Shown piece after piece: positions 1-11,448 of a DNA stretch of 64,000 nt (the stretch's first letter is position 1; each line of letters starts with the position of its first letter). The DNA is taken from the NCBI GenBank assembly GCA_030704615.1, contig CM060733.1:19282001-19346000 (forward strand), given 5' to 3'. The translations under genes were made by a program, and so were the position numbers. This DNA is from Takakia lepidozioides. Lineage: Eukaryota; Streptophyta; Takakiopsida; Takakiales; Takakiaceae. The notes under the pieces were generated by a model. The model saw only the letters and a program-made list of their open reading frames with translations. It was not told where the DNA came from and ran no database searches.

Positions 1-384
1 AACTCTATCCAAGTGTAATAGCACACAAGCTACTCAATCAGGCCATAGCATGGGATTAGTTAGTTACAAGCTCTGTGAAACATAATTACAAAGTTTATGC
101 GCTTGTGCATGTGAAGACTACTGAGGTGGAGTTTTGTGCTTCATTCTCAATTTCACCATCTATGTTGAAAATGCATTTCTTCTGGATTCCCGTGTCAATT
201 TTCTTTCAGAGAACATATGATACTCCTTTCTAAGATTGGATTTCACAGCAGATCCCGAGGAGATAGCCAGTCTGGAGTCCCCTGGAATGGATCCTCGTAG
301 TTTTGTGAGGATCTGGTGAATGCCCCCACTGGATCACTTCTCCGTAGATTATGCTAAGAAAAACCCTCGATATGGGTGTTGCAG

Positions 385-2222
385 GGGGGATGTGGTGGAG
401 ATAGACTCATGGGTGGCAGCAGAGGGAAAGAATGGAATGCGCCGGGACTTTCTTGTTCGTGACTATACAACGGGCCAGATCATCACCCGAGCTACCAGGT
501 GTGTTGTGTTTTTTTATTGTGATTTGATAAGCCTAAAATTATCTTCTTCTGGGTTTGGCAATCAAAGAGTCACCCTTCAGTTTTCTCTTGTTGGACGGAG
601 GCGTATATCAATGAGCCACCTACTGTCAAATAAGAGTAACTTTTTCCAAAGAGGCATGAACTTTGAGAACAATTTTCTGTTTGACACCTAGAGTTCTTTC
701 TCTCACGCCTCCTGTCTGTTAGTTCAATTTTCACCCACTTGACACTCCCATAAGGGACCTTCTGTCATCCTGCTGCGCTGACCTGTCAAGCATAGGAAAT
801 GAAAGTGTGCCGCCAAGACTAAGAAGTGATATTTGGTGCAGCACATGGGTGATGATGAATCAGGATACCAGGCGATTGTCCAAGATGCCTGAAGATGTGC
901 TTGCTGAAATTTCACCCTACTATCTGGATAGAAGTGTCATCAAGGAGGACCCTTGCCAGAAAATAAAGAAGCTGACTAATTCAGCACCTTACATCCGCTC
1001 GGACCTTGTTGTAAGATCTCTGAACCCAACAATCCTGGAGACTAATTTACGGCAGCTATCAAATTCTTGGGTGTGTAATCAAGGTCTGAGGAGAGAGGTT
1101 AGAGTAAATTAGCCAATGCCATATTTGGCTATCAAAGATAGTTGTTTCGTAACAAGTGCTGCAAAATACCAATACCTTTCAACAATTCAAGAGAATTACT
1201 GATAACATTATCTGAGTTCAGTTTTGCTTTTCTTTTCCCCTTTCTCATATTTTGGTTTCAAATGGGCTTATAGATTCGTTTTGCCTAAACACCTTCACAC
1301 CCTTTGGTGATAAAAGAGAGATTTGCTGTGAAAGACACATGCTTGTTTCACCCATGTGACCACATTAACTTTGAATCCCTTCTTCCTAGTTTTTGGTACC
1401 CTGCAAATCTCCACCAATTTGTGATGTCTCCCATGTTTGCTCACTGCGGTAAAGAGAGTATTCTGATGCCATGGGTGAATGAATGGATGTGGCTGAAATA
1501 CTCCCGTGACAGTTCCAAGCCAAGTTGTCAGTAAATATTCTTGTCACATGCCTTAATTTTCAATCATCTCTTTTATCTTCTGCAATATGGGAAAAAACCT
1601 TGTAGATTTTTGACACCTCCAATGTGGTCTCTTGTAAAGGTTTCAATCTGATGAGCTGGAATGAACTTGGAATGAATGCAGCCACGGCTCAATGATATGG
1701 ACATGAACCAGCATGTCAACAATGTCAAGTATATTGGCTGGGTGCTTGAGGTATGGTCACTCTTTGTCATCTTTGCTTGCTTTCCCAAAGAATCCTTTTG
1801 CACAGGTTTTGTTGAGGTCAGTTTGTTAAGCTTCTATTTTGTTGTGGCAGAGTGTGCCACAATCACTTTTGGTTGCACATGAGCTGAGGAGCATGACACT
1901 CGAGTACCGACGAGAGTGCACCCCAGCAGATGTTGTGCAGTCCTTGTCCTGCCCGGATCCTCCCCTACCCATTACATTGCAGCGAAGTGGTGATGGAATG
2001 GAGCTCCTTGGTAATGGGGCTTTGGATGGTTCCCCTGGTGCTGTGTCTTGCTCTTCTGGTGCCTTGAAGAGTGCAACTCAGAGTCCTCCAAAATTCAGTC
2101 CAGTGTGCTACACACACTTGTTGAGGATGCAGTCAGATGGAACTGAGATAGTCCGTGGTCGAACTGTGTGGAGAACAAAGCAACGCTATAGTCCCAGTCA
2201 TGGCAATGCTGCTGCTCACTGA
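385..2222 (+). CDS. FATB: Acyl-ACP thioesterase FATB, copy 1 (5' part not in window)
   Basis: FATB hydrolyses long-chain acyl-ACP in the plastid stroma to release free fatty acids. Four exons are readable: 385-498, 842-1010, 1682-1750 and 1851-2222, all with GT-AG borders and compatible phases (240 residues plus stop). Exon 385-498 encodes GDVVEIDSWVAAEGKNGMRR, the standard 114-nt third exon of FATB. The second visible exon gives TWVMMNQDTRRLSKMPEDV. The third carries DMDMNQHVNNVKYIGW with the catalytic Asp, Asn and His; the last opens with HELRSMTLEYRREC, supplying the catalytic Glu and Cys. No transit-peptide exon or 134-nt exon 2 is visible in 1-384, so they lie before the window or are lost. 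The exon at 842-1010 is 6 nt (two codons) shorter than in the other copies. I see no disabling change. Family assignment is secure; completeness is unknown. Confidence 0.87.
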
Positions 2223-2715
2223 TGTCTTGGTAAGGGAACCCCGTCTCTCAACAACAAATTCCCCTTGTATAATATAGTGATTTCCTCAGCGAACTTTCCT
2301 GGTCTGCCCTGGGCAGTTCTGGATATCTTCGCAATGAGCAGGCCAGGGAAAATTTCCGAGGGGGCTTCACATTCTTACCTGTGAGGATTTCCATTTACTC
2401 AGTTCGCAGTCTGAGGAAGTATATTTCCTGTTGTAGTTTGGTGTTGTATTTATTTTGTATTGTCATTACTAAGCTCATAGTTTATTTATTATTTACTAGT
2501 AGTACTACACATATTTTCAAATCAACAATACCTAACTTGAGCATCAAAACTAATCCATGTTCATCTAATTTGGTGAGAAATGAAATCAATTAAGTGTGCA
2601 GTCACTGATGTAATTTCTTAAACATCTGTGGGATTAACTATTATGCATTTTTAACGTCCAAAAAATTGCTAATATTGATGATGCTTTCATTGACAATCTT
2701 TAAAATCTAATTGGA
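2223..2715. other. 3' flank of FATB copy 1, no gene seen
   Basis: This AT-rich stretch follows the FATB stop codon and probably holds its 3' UTR and poly(A) region. I recognise no coding sequence. Confidence 0.4.
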
Positions 2716-2810
2716 AGCACAACAGGCTGTGGCCTGGTGGTAAAACATCCTGTGCATTGACCTGTTGGTCTGGGGTTCAAACCCCTGTGTGCTATCTTTG
2801 GGCTCTGCTT
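2716..2810 (+). repeat. tRNA-derived SINE-like sequence
   Basis: An A-box-like TGGCCTGGTGGTAA (about 2733) is followed about 40 nt later by a B-box GGGGTTCAAACCCC, the spacing of a tRNA-derived RNA polymerase III promoter. The intervening sequence does not fold as a clean cloverleaf, so a SINE head is more likely than a tRNA gene. No target duplication was identified. Confidence 0.45.
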
Positions 2811-3608
2811 TTTGCCTTCATGACTCCGAAAGGGGTTTATTTCAGTGTTTGGGCAGGTATGTTCTTCTCAGGGATTCCCCATGGGTATCAATCAGGACAT
2901 GAGTCAAAGCATAACCTGACCCAGCAAAATTGGGGACCTGGATAAGGAGCATAACCTGAGGGTAAGTGAAGCATGATACCTACATTTTCAATATAGCTGC
3001 GGAATTTTGAACTTCCATATACCCGGATTGGTCATTGATGCTACTTGGCCCATGTTTGCAGCAGAGCCTCGCAATTTAAGGCTTGGACTATCCTTGGATG
3101 GAGTGAACCCCTTTATAAGAACAATTGCTGGTCAACATGGCAAGTGTTAATGCTGGTATATAACCTGGATTTTTCTGGCTTAAGTTTGATCTCTTATTGC
3201 GGTTTTTCACAGATTGCAGAGTGCATCATACTTATGTAAAACATCATCAAAAGCATTTGGTAGAGTGTATAGAGAGTTGGGTAAGAAAGAGAGGCGAGAT
3301 ATACCTTACATGGCTTAAGATGGTACAAATAGTCGTTGATGGAAGTCATTTGACACTAGAAGTTATTTCATTGGCATGGAAATTCACTTGGATACACGTG
3401 TACTTCAGCTGCATGCATTCAGGTTATATGTTATTATGAAATGCTTAAAAGACATTTCAATGAACTAGACAAGCTTACCTTGACTAGTTGGATATGGAAA
3501 AAGCTCTAATAGCAACAAACATGATTGCAGGCTTTCCAACTAGTGGCATTTGGCTTCTAATTCAACATGCAATGGATGAAAAGACAGCCATCCCAACAAG
3601 AACTAGAC

Positions 3609-4760
3609 CAGTGTTGTGCGGGTATATTGCCCTTAGGGTATAAGTAAATTATTTTTGTCAAATCATTTTCCCTCCGGGTATGGATAAATTGAAATCTCAA
3701 AAAATTATTTACCCTCGGGGTATGGGTAAATTAACTTTTCAGATTTCTGTATAACCCTGGGTATGGATATATATGCCAAAATATACCCTGAGGGTATGAA
3801 TAGTTTCCGGGTATGGATTTCAATTAATATATAATTTATATAGTTTTAAAAAATACATGATGTTTTTTTTTGTTTTTTTGTTCTTCAATATGTACAAAAC
3901 ACAAAAAATACAATCTATGGTAAAAGAGAAAATTGATAAGATATTGCATAATATTTTGGTGTTAACTTCCAATGCACCATGGAGGACTCCTTGGAGGTTC
4001 GAGATTAAATAAAAGGCGGCCTACGGGCATCTAAGGGTTTAATTTTTTCCGTTCATAATTTTTAATAAAGTTCTCAAGGGCTACCTCCCCTTTCCAAAAA
4101 CAAAAGGAAAAAAAAAAAAGAGGCACATCAGCTGGTAGCCAGTGACCTTTGGTGGTTCCGGGTTCGAACCCGCTGCCCTGCCCCGTGTGTGGGATTATTC
4201 ATGACGGTATGTCTGGGCGTTGACTGTCTTGTAGGTCTCATGGCCCATAAATGAAAGGGGGTTCATAATCCCCCTCCTGGGGGGCCTGAATTGTGGGCTG
4301 TCTTTATATATATATGCGAGATCTGAAGAGGTATTGTTTGGATTATATGACATTTTAGGAATGATATGTATGTAGCATTTGTTTTAGCTGTGATTGGAGC
4401 TTTCTTATAGCTCAAGGCTCCCCAACAACACAACATAAAGAGAAAAGACCTAGCACACAAAGGCTATGAAGGCACATAAAGGCCCTTATATACCCTGCTT
4501 AGATATACCCTTCATTTTATCATATACCCTTCAGAAAAGTAGGGTATATTGAGCGTGTTGATGCAGGGTAAATATAAGGATAAGGGTATATCATAAAAAT
4601 ATACCCTGATATAAGGGTATACATCCGGGTACCTAAACTTGCCACACTAGGGTATATATATATCAATATACCCTGATATACACTAGGGTATATATATATC
4701 AATATACCCTGATATACCCGCCGGGTATATCGGGGTAATTCATATACCCGCCCAACACTG
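3609..4760. mobile_element. Non-autonomous hAT-type element with 8-bp target duplication
   Basis: The left end reads CAGTGTTGTGCGGGTATA and the right end is its near-perfect reverse complement (TATACCCGCCCAACACTG). The element is bordered on both sides by an exact 8-bp direct repeat AACTAGAC (3601-3608 and 4761-4768), the target-site duplication size of hAT transposons. The interior has no transposase. It is filled with repeats of GGGTATA and its complement (TATACCC) in both subterminal zones, and it carries a nested SINE. It must have been mobilised by a hAT transposase acting in trans. Confidence 0.9.
4118..4310 (+). repeat. SINE nested inside the hAT element
   Basis: An A-box-like CATCAGCTGGTAG is followed by a B-box GGGTTCGAACCC, then a tail segment around CCCATAAATGAAAGGGGG. 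The same tail occurs in reverse orientation near 42505-42575, which shows a dispersed family. The exact ends are uncertain. Confidence 0.55.
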
Positions 4761-5184
4761 AACTAGACCCACCTATATTGTTCTCATTTTTGAGCTCCTA
4801 CCAAGAATCTATGGATTTTTTCAAATTAAATAAATCAAATTCCATACATGATGTGCTTTGTGATTGTATAGCAAAGTATATTTAGCTTACATATATACAA
4901 AGATTTTACTCTTGCTAATGAAAAAGGTCAAGTGGAGATAATTATTAATATACTAATGAAAACATTCATCCCTGAATTCCGGGTAATATGCATGACTATG
5001 ACATTGTATTCCATTGTACGCAATGGATATTTGCCTGCCTGAGTATGGCGTATTTGGAGGAGGATTAAAAAGCAGAATTCTACGCCTAATGCCACTAGCA
5101 CATTATGCTAACACATTATGAAACATAATGTGTTTGATTAGGACTTGCAAGCCAATGAGAGGGCGGCAGACGCAATCCTTTACG

Positions 5185-5282
5185 TTATGGAATGGGCCGC
5201 AACATGCCGTTATGGCGGTTTCGGCGGGCGAGGCTCGCCACCACCTTACCCGCCACAATGGCATGTTGCGCCCCATTCCATA
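5185..5282. repeat. Long imperfect hairpin (33-bp arms, about 32-nt loop)
   Basis: Bases 5185-5217 pair with 5250-5282, with about three mismatches in 33. Arm sequences are ATGGAATGGGCCGCAACATG and its complement. The shape resembles a fold-back MITE remnant or a young miRNA-type hairpin. Nothing in the sequence decides which. Confidence 0.6.
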
Positions 5283-5594
5283 GTACATCAAAGTCATGCA
5301 CATGACTATCAGTGAGCTAGAGCTGGTCAACTATTGGTGGCCAGTCTTTCCGTCCAATGCGGGTTATGTAGGGATAGATATCCCTCCAACAGTCTTTCTT
5401 TCGTATGACTATACTCATACTACGGATGGTCTTTTTTGGTTTATCTTTTGGTCTATCAATACGGGCAGTCAGCCTCAAATTCTGGAAGACCATGATTAAG
5501 GGGGCCCCTAGCAACCATAAATACCACAAGCTGTTGTAGGGGCTAGCAGTCATAGGCACTAACAGTCATAAATACCATATTCTGTTGTCCTGAT
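5283..5594. mobile_element. Degenerate fragment related to the CACTA family at 18967-19813
   Basis: The stretch around 5305-5370 (GTGAGCT, CTGGTCAA, CCAG, CTTTCCG in order) parallels 19585-19660 of the intact CACTA element. The end CAGTCATAAATACC followed by CTGTTGT at 5567-5590 matches the reverse complement of that element's terminus, but the final AGTG has become CCTG. A second terminus-like piece sits at about 5513-5538. Confidence 0.45.
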
Positions 5595-7790
5595 ATAGTC
5601 AAACTGGTCTAACACACAGTAACATCCATCAAGTGGTTTCAGGGCCTTACCAAAGGACCCGCATTGAGCTCTAATGACACGAAAGTTGGTGGCTAGGATT
5701 GTAGTATAAGATCTTATGGAGAGTAGGCCAATGTCAGCAAAAACCAAACAACGCTACCACATGAGCGACAGTTGGGCACGACAAGAGATAGCTGAGAAGC
5801 AGAAATGAACGAGGGGATGAGCTCCATGGGAGGTTGGGTAGCATGTTGAGCAGAAGAGGATATACCAGAAATTCCTAGAATATTTTTGAAAAGATGCGAT
5901 AGCAAAACTAAAATGTGTAATTTATGCTCACGAATAGACTTGTGCTTACGTGAGAACAAACCACGAAGAGAAATAGACACTGGAGAAATAGGCACAAAAT
6001 GAGTCATGATATGGATGGGCACCCTATTTCCGTGGTTTATTTTTCTGTACGCACAAGCACATAACAATTTGTTAGCGAAGTAAAGCAATCTCACATCGTC
6101 TCTTATATGCAAAATCAAACACAACACATTTTGTTTCGCCCATGAAACCAAAGGGTAATGACCTACGCAGCGATACCTGGAAATTTCGCCGACAAAACCC
6201 AATATTTCGCTGGCGAAACTCAATACCTTGAAATTTTTCGTTAACTAAACCCGTTGTTTGCCTTATTATATTAAATTGTTCAACTATTGTTTGGTATTTG
6301 TGTGTTTTGGATGGTGTTGGTTTTTGTGACTTTGTCTTTCCTTAATGTGTTATTCTTTTGTAGGATACCAAAACTGTAGATATGTGGAACTTGGAGCTTG
6401 TAGATATACATTATGGGTGCATATTCCGCATTAGGGTTTTGGGTCCTATAAATGCACCGTGTCTCTATATCTTCCAATGGTTTAATTCCGTTTTGAAAAC
6501 ATATAACTCCTATGACCGCGGTTTAAAAACATAAAACCCCCATGACCATGGGTTTGTGCTCACGACCGCAGTGCTCACGTCCTACCAACCCCCACGGCGG
6601 GAAGGAGTAGATCAGGACAAAGAAGTTCCCTTCAGATTTCCAAGCAATAGTCCATGGAAACCCTACTTTCGAGGCTCCACATAAGCACCACGTCACATTG
6701 CCTTCTTGTTGTCCTATGGTAGGTGAGGGTGTCAATTTACGATCCATCAACCAATCAGCATGTTGCGTTTGCTTCCACTGCCGCTCATCAAACGGTTCTA
6801 GCAACATTTGACATTGACATGGGCCAATAAAATCGATAGTGTCGAGGATGTGTAAAATACTTTCACTGTAGTAAAGCAAGTTAACTGATTCTAATATATT
6901 TACCATGATCAAATGTAATTGGAACAGGTGAATATATGATAAAATATTAATAAATGACTTAATTTCATTAATTTTCTTTTACTCATATTGATAAAAGATA
7001 TTAAATATTCTTATTAGAAGATTAAGGTATGTAGTTAAATGAAGTACTATAAATTTCAGTGGATGGTGTATTTATAGATTTTTTGAGTAGTGTTGTTATT
7101 GGTTCTAATATAGTATGACTATAATTAATGTTAAACTGTGTGTAGTAAAGCAAGCAACAATTTTATTAATATAGAAGAGTACATATACACTTTTTAGGTG
7201 TAAGGTTTCACTATGAATTAGTGATGAATGTAGAGTTTAGTAAATATAATTCATTATACTGTAGTGAAACATACAACAATATATTTTTGTATTTATATCA
7301 TTTTACTATTCAGGGTTGCTGTGAAATAGTAAGACATTTATTGGTTTAGCAAATATACTCTGAATTAGTGAGGTACTTATTATTTAGTACTTATGATTTA
7401 TTGCATTGGAGTGGAAAAAATTAATATATTATTTAATAGAAAATTTAGGATATCTCAAAACATCTTTATATCAGTCAGTAGCAATTTTGACTGTTTGCAA
7501 AGATTACCTGACGTAAAAACATGACCACATTGTTGATCATCAAATCATTAAATTACCATGTGTGTCGTGTAGATATGTAGCTAACAATTTATATCCCTAA
7601 AAACACGTGCATAACCTACACGAGGGACACTTTTGTATCCTTAGTATTTGCCCTAAGGGTGTCCAAATTTCTGTTGTGCAGCCAAGTCCAATAGGCACTA
7701 CTCATGCCAAGACATCAACATCATCAAGACATTGAAAGCCTCCACGTTGTGCGGAGGTAAAGGGTGTTGTGCCTGGATAGCATGATAGCT
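5595..7790. other. AT-rich spacer without recognised genes
   Basis: Two minus-strand open frames (5714-6223, 169 codons; 6523-6912, 129 codons) have no motif or composition I recognise and are probably chance or decayed transposon sequence. 6900-7600 is strongly AT-rich and has no open frame of note. Confidence 0.4.
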
Positions 7791-7794
7791 GTAA

Positions 7795-7970
7795 TATCCA
7801 GATGGCAAGGTAAGGGCATATACCCTCTTACGAGTGGTTGTGGGTTCAACCCACCCTGATGGTGGTTACAAAGGTGTCCCCTTCCTACCGGAAGGTAGTA
7901 GCCTTATGGGTCAAGTGACACCATAAGTTACGCTTGCTTAGGCAACGCGTCCATCTTTCTTTTCCAGATA
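7795..7970 (+). repeat. SINE, family shared with 50272-50556
   Basis: A B-box-like GTGGGTTCAACCCA is followed by a 3' body containing GACACCATAAGTTACGCTTG and a T-rich tail. The same body (GACACCATAAGATACGCTTG) occurs inside an MLF-gene intron at about 50500-50530, so this is a dispersed family. Confidence 0.55.
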
Positions 7971-10900
7971 GCAAAAATCCAGATTTGCCATAAACACCAG
8001 CAATTTTGCCCGAACAATTTTGCTAGAACAATTTTGCTAGAACAATTTTGCTAAGTAAGATTGCAATGATTCAACAAAACAGAAAGTGTATTCTTGGAGT
8101 GTGATCTGTTTGAGGATATGATGTCGGTTGGAGCTCTCTGTAGTGCCCAACCAGAGCCAAGGCACAAGTGCCATATGCGCTCAACCTGAGCAAACACGCA
8201 AAGACAGTTCAGAGATGGAGTTTTGGGTCCACACCCGCCGCCCTGTACCTGCCCCTCCTACCCCAACTGAAAAAACGGTTGCTTCTGACGTTCTGACGCA
8301 CGAGTCCCCCACGAGATACATGTTACTTGTTTCATCATCAAGCTGCTCTTCCTATCGAGAATACTTTAGCTGCAGGAGCCCAGGAGCCGACTCATACATG
8401 GAAGCTGCCATTGAGGGCACATTCAAAGGGAATTTGAATTGCAGCATCGCTATCTGAGGTTTCTCAGGTAGATTTACGAATCGATGAGGTCCTAAGAATT
8501 AACATCTTCTGCCTGGGCATCGATCTCCTTGCAAAGCTTCATCAGTTATTGCAGTTGTTGGGGGGAAATCCTGGAAGACAAGACCTCGAGACCATCGGCG
8601 GGCTATTACATGGGCGGTGTGTTTTGGAACGTATGGGAGTTGTTTATTGATCAGCTTGGCACGGTTTCCGCTTGAATGATTCTCTTTTAAAAGTCAACTG
8701 CTGTTTGGATCTCCCACTGAAAATTCGAGGTCAACTCATGTGGGGGAGAGCATTGATGATCACCTGTTGATCCACGTGCTCGTAATGCTAGATTGATAGT
8801 GTGCACTGTGATGATGATTCATGTGAGAAATCCATGTACAATTTTGTCAACGAGGAACCTTCCCAGAGGATTCCTAACATAGTACTTCTTACAGTTTAGT
8901 ATGTGTGTCATAATCTTGATGAGTTTGAGCTCTCCGTACTGAAATTGATGTTTACGTTTTTTGTGTACATTATCTCAAACTCACTAACTAGAAAAATATT
9001 GTACTGGGTAGGACGATTTGTTCAGACTCTATCTTGATCTTTGACAATAGTCAAAACAATTTTCCAGTTTCCTGCCGCAGTCCCTGAGTCGAGTGTTTGG
9101 AATGATGATATGTCTCAAATGGTAAAGTTTTTGTCCATGTGTGCCAAACACGTCATTGTAGCTTTACACTCGCTTTACACAAACTTGTCAGGAGAGATTT
9201 AGAGTAGAGATCACATTCGGTACTTATTAGCGAACTTACGACTGTGAAGTTTATGGAAGGATAGTTGTACCCACGGTACTGTACGCAACTCAAGGAGGAA
9301 CTTTGATCCAAAATAGCTCTGAAGCTCAAGGGAGGCTCAATCTTGAAGGAAGAAAGTCCTGAACCAAAAGGCTTAGAGATGGATTGAACTTCTGCCAGAC
9401 GCTGTAAAACATGGGTCACAGACTTACACTTTTGCCTTGAAACTTCCAAATCAAATCCCGCTCACAAGACTCAGATGATTCTTCAAGGATCCCTGCTGGG
9501 AATCTACTAACACAATATTTTGATGGCATGAAAAACTGTTGACAAGGTATCTGAAGAGAAGATGGTGGTTCAAGTACGCAGAGATTACTTCCGAGGAAAG
9601 GTTTGCAGGTTTGACGTGTCGGACATAATCTTGAGGAATCTCTCCCCGGAATCTCTTAGTACAAATTTATAGAATGAAGCAGAGGGGTGATGTTTCTTGT
9701 AGAGGGGTAACCTCACTCAGGAGTCAGCACGTGTTACTGATGGCAGGTTATCGTCGTGGGCCTACTTACACTGTGTTCTTTAATCTGTAGATTTTGCACC
9801 GACAGATCGACTTCAAAAACGATGGAGTAGATTTTGACGCTAAGGGCACGAGGTGTATGTTCCAAATCGGGATCTTGATCTCTCGTCCTCTGTTCTTACT
9901 TCCAAGGATTATAATATATGTACGGGGTGCACATACAATCTGATCGGAGTGGAATTTATTAGTATTACTCAAACTGGGAGCTGGGCGTGCTGGTGGAATG
10001 TAGACCTGTGGCATATTGTGGATTCATATTGAGAGCTCACTCCAAAAATGACTAAGCAGGTCAATTGCACGAGTTACCCCATGCAAAACTGGACAAGCCA
10101 CCCTTCCCCATGCACTCGTGCAGTCTGAATTACGCTGCGCTTGGCACAAAGGACACTAATTGATCTTCCAGGCCATTAATCTTATCTCGCTAGATACACA
10201 CAGGATCACAAGCTGAACAGTGGGCTCCTACATCCCACAGTTTCCAGAGCAGCGATTTGGTGTGGTCGCATGTCTGGTTTACTGGGGAGGGAAGTTAGAG
10301 TTAAGGCGGATCGCACAATGCCCTCCTTGCCCTTCCCCAAAAACCCGAAGTTGGTCTTCCTGTGGGCGAGAGAGTCAAACGTTACCCACTAAGCCATTCC
10401 CAACACTTCACTCTACTCACGACCAGCGGTAGTCCAAATACTGCTAAAAAACACTTGTAACAGAACATTCTCTTCTATATTTTGGCTTTGTGGGCCATTG
10501 GCGCTGAAGCTTAGGATCCATTATCAACCTTCCTTCGGTAGTACCAAGAGAAGAATGACACATAACCGCCGGCTACCCCAAATGCCAGTTTCCCAAAGAA
10601 TATACTACCTACCTAAGATACTTCTGTTCAGCTATGTTGTCAGTCGTTGACCCTACTCGTCAATCTTCAAGCTCGCGCGTTCACTTCCAAGTTCAACCAT
10701 TGACAGCAAACGCTGACCAGTATCAACTGTGAATGACGGCGTCATCACTGTGGCCGGTGTCAGTTTACCTGTCCACACTTGTGCTAACAGATTGCAGCTC
10801 CTAAAGTTCTCGAGTGTGATCACTTTTGCTGAACTGTGAACAGAAGTGTCGGTGCAGTTCCATTGTGATGCAAAGAACTGTTTCACGACTGTGTGAAGTG

Positions 10901-11448
10901 TGAACTTGACATGCTGGACCTTATGAATCTGGCACATAAAAAGTTTTGAAGCTTGGCATCCACTCCCAGTGCGCCGTCGATGGAGGACGACGTCGGTGGG
11001 GCAGTCTGATGACACAGGGATGACCACTTGGACCTGCCCAAGGGAGACTGGGGTTGACGGAGGCGCCAAAGGGCTCGCTTTTTGAGGCCATGGCGAGGCG
11101 CCGACGTCGAGGGACGCGGAGGGGGTGACCCCACCACCCCCACACTGTGGGTGGAGTCGTTAGGGCTCCTCTTTCCGTGGACAGCCCAAGGGACTCTTTT
11201 TAAGCTCCAGATGAGCTCGAGTTCCCTCACTTTTGATCTCTCCACCTGTCCCTGCAGAATCTCTCTCCACCGCGACATCTGCTATCTCTCTATGTACACG
11301 AGTTCAGTTTGAGTCCGATACAACAGGGAAAGCGAACGTTTCGCGATTATACGAGATAATCTTACGAAGAGAAGTCTCAGGTTCTCGGAGAGATTTTTGA
11401 ATTCAGGGAGTGGCTGGTCGATTCTACTTGGTTGCGACTCAATCAGCT
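7971..11448. other. Spacer and upstream region of FATB copy 2
   Basis: I see no convincing gene. Short open frames at 8128-8457 (+), 9153-9449 (-), 9766-10014 (-) and 10220-10432 (+) carry no motif I know. A minus-strand A-box-like TGGCTTAGTGGGTAA near 10400 may be a SINE scrap. 10950-11448 directly precedes FATB copy 2 and probably contains its promoter and 5' leader; I could not place a TATA box with confidence. Confidence 0.4.

Noticed and set aside
2716-2810. A functional tRNA gene
   Set aside because: A- and B-box matches are present but no complete cloverleaf with a plausible anticodon arm could be drawn; a SINE head is more likely.
11410-11448. GTG-initiated extension of FATB copy 2 (and the same at 37618 for copy 3)
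   Set aside because: Plant nuclear genes start with ATG; the first in-frame ATG codons at 11449 and 37576 were used.
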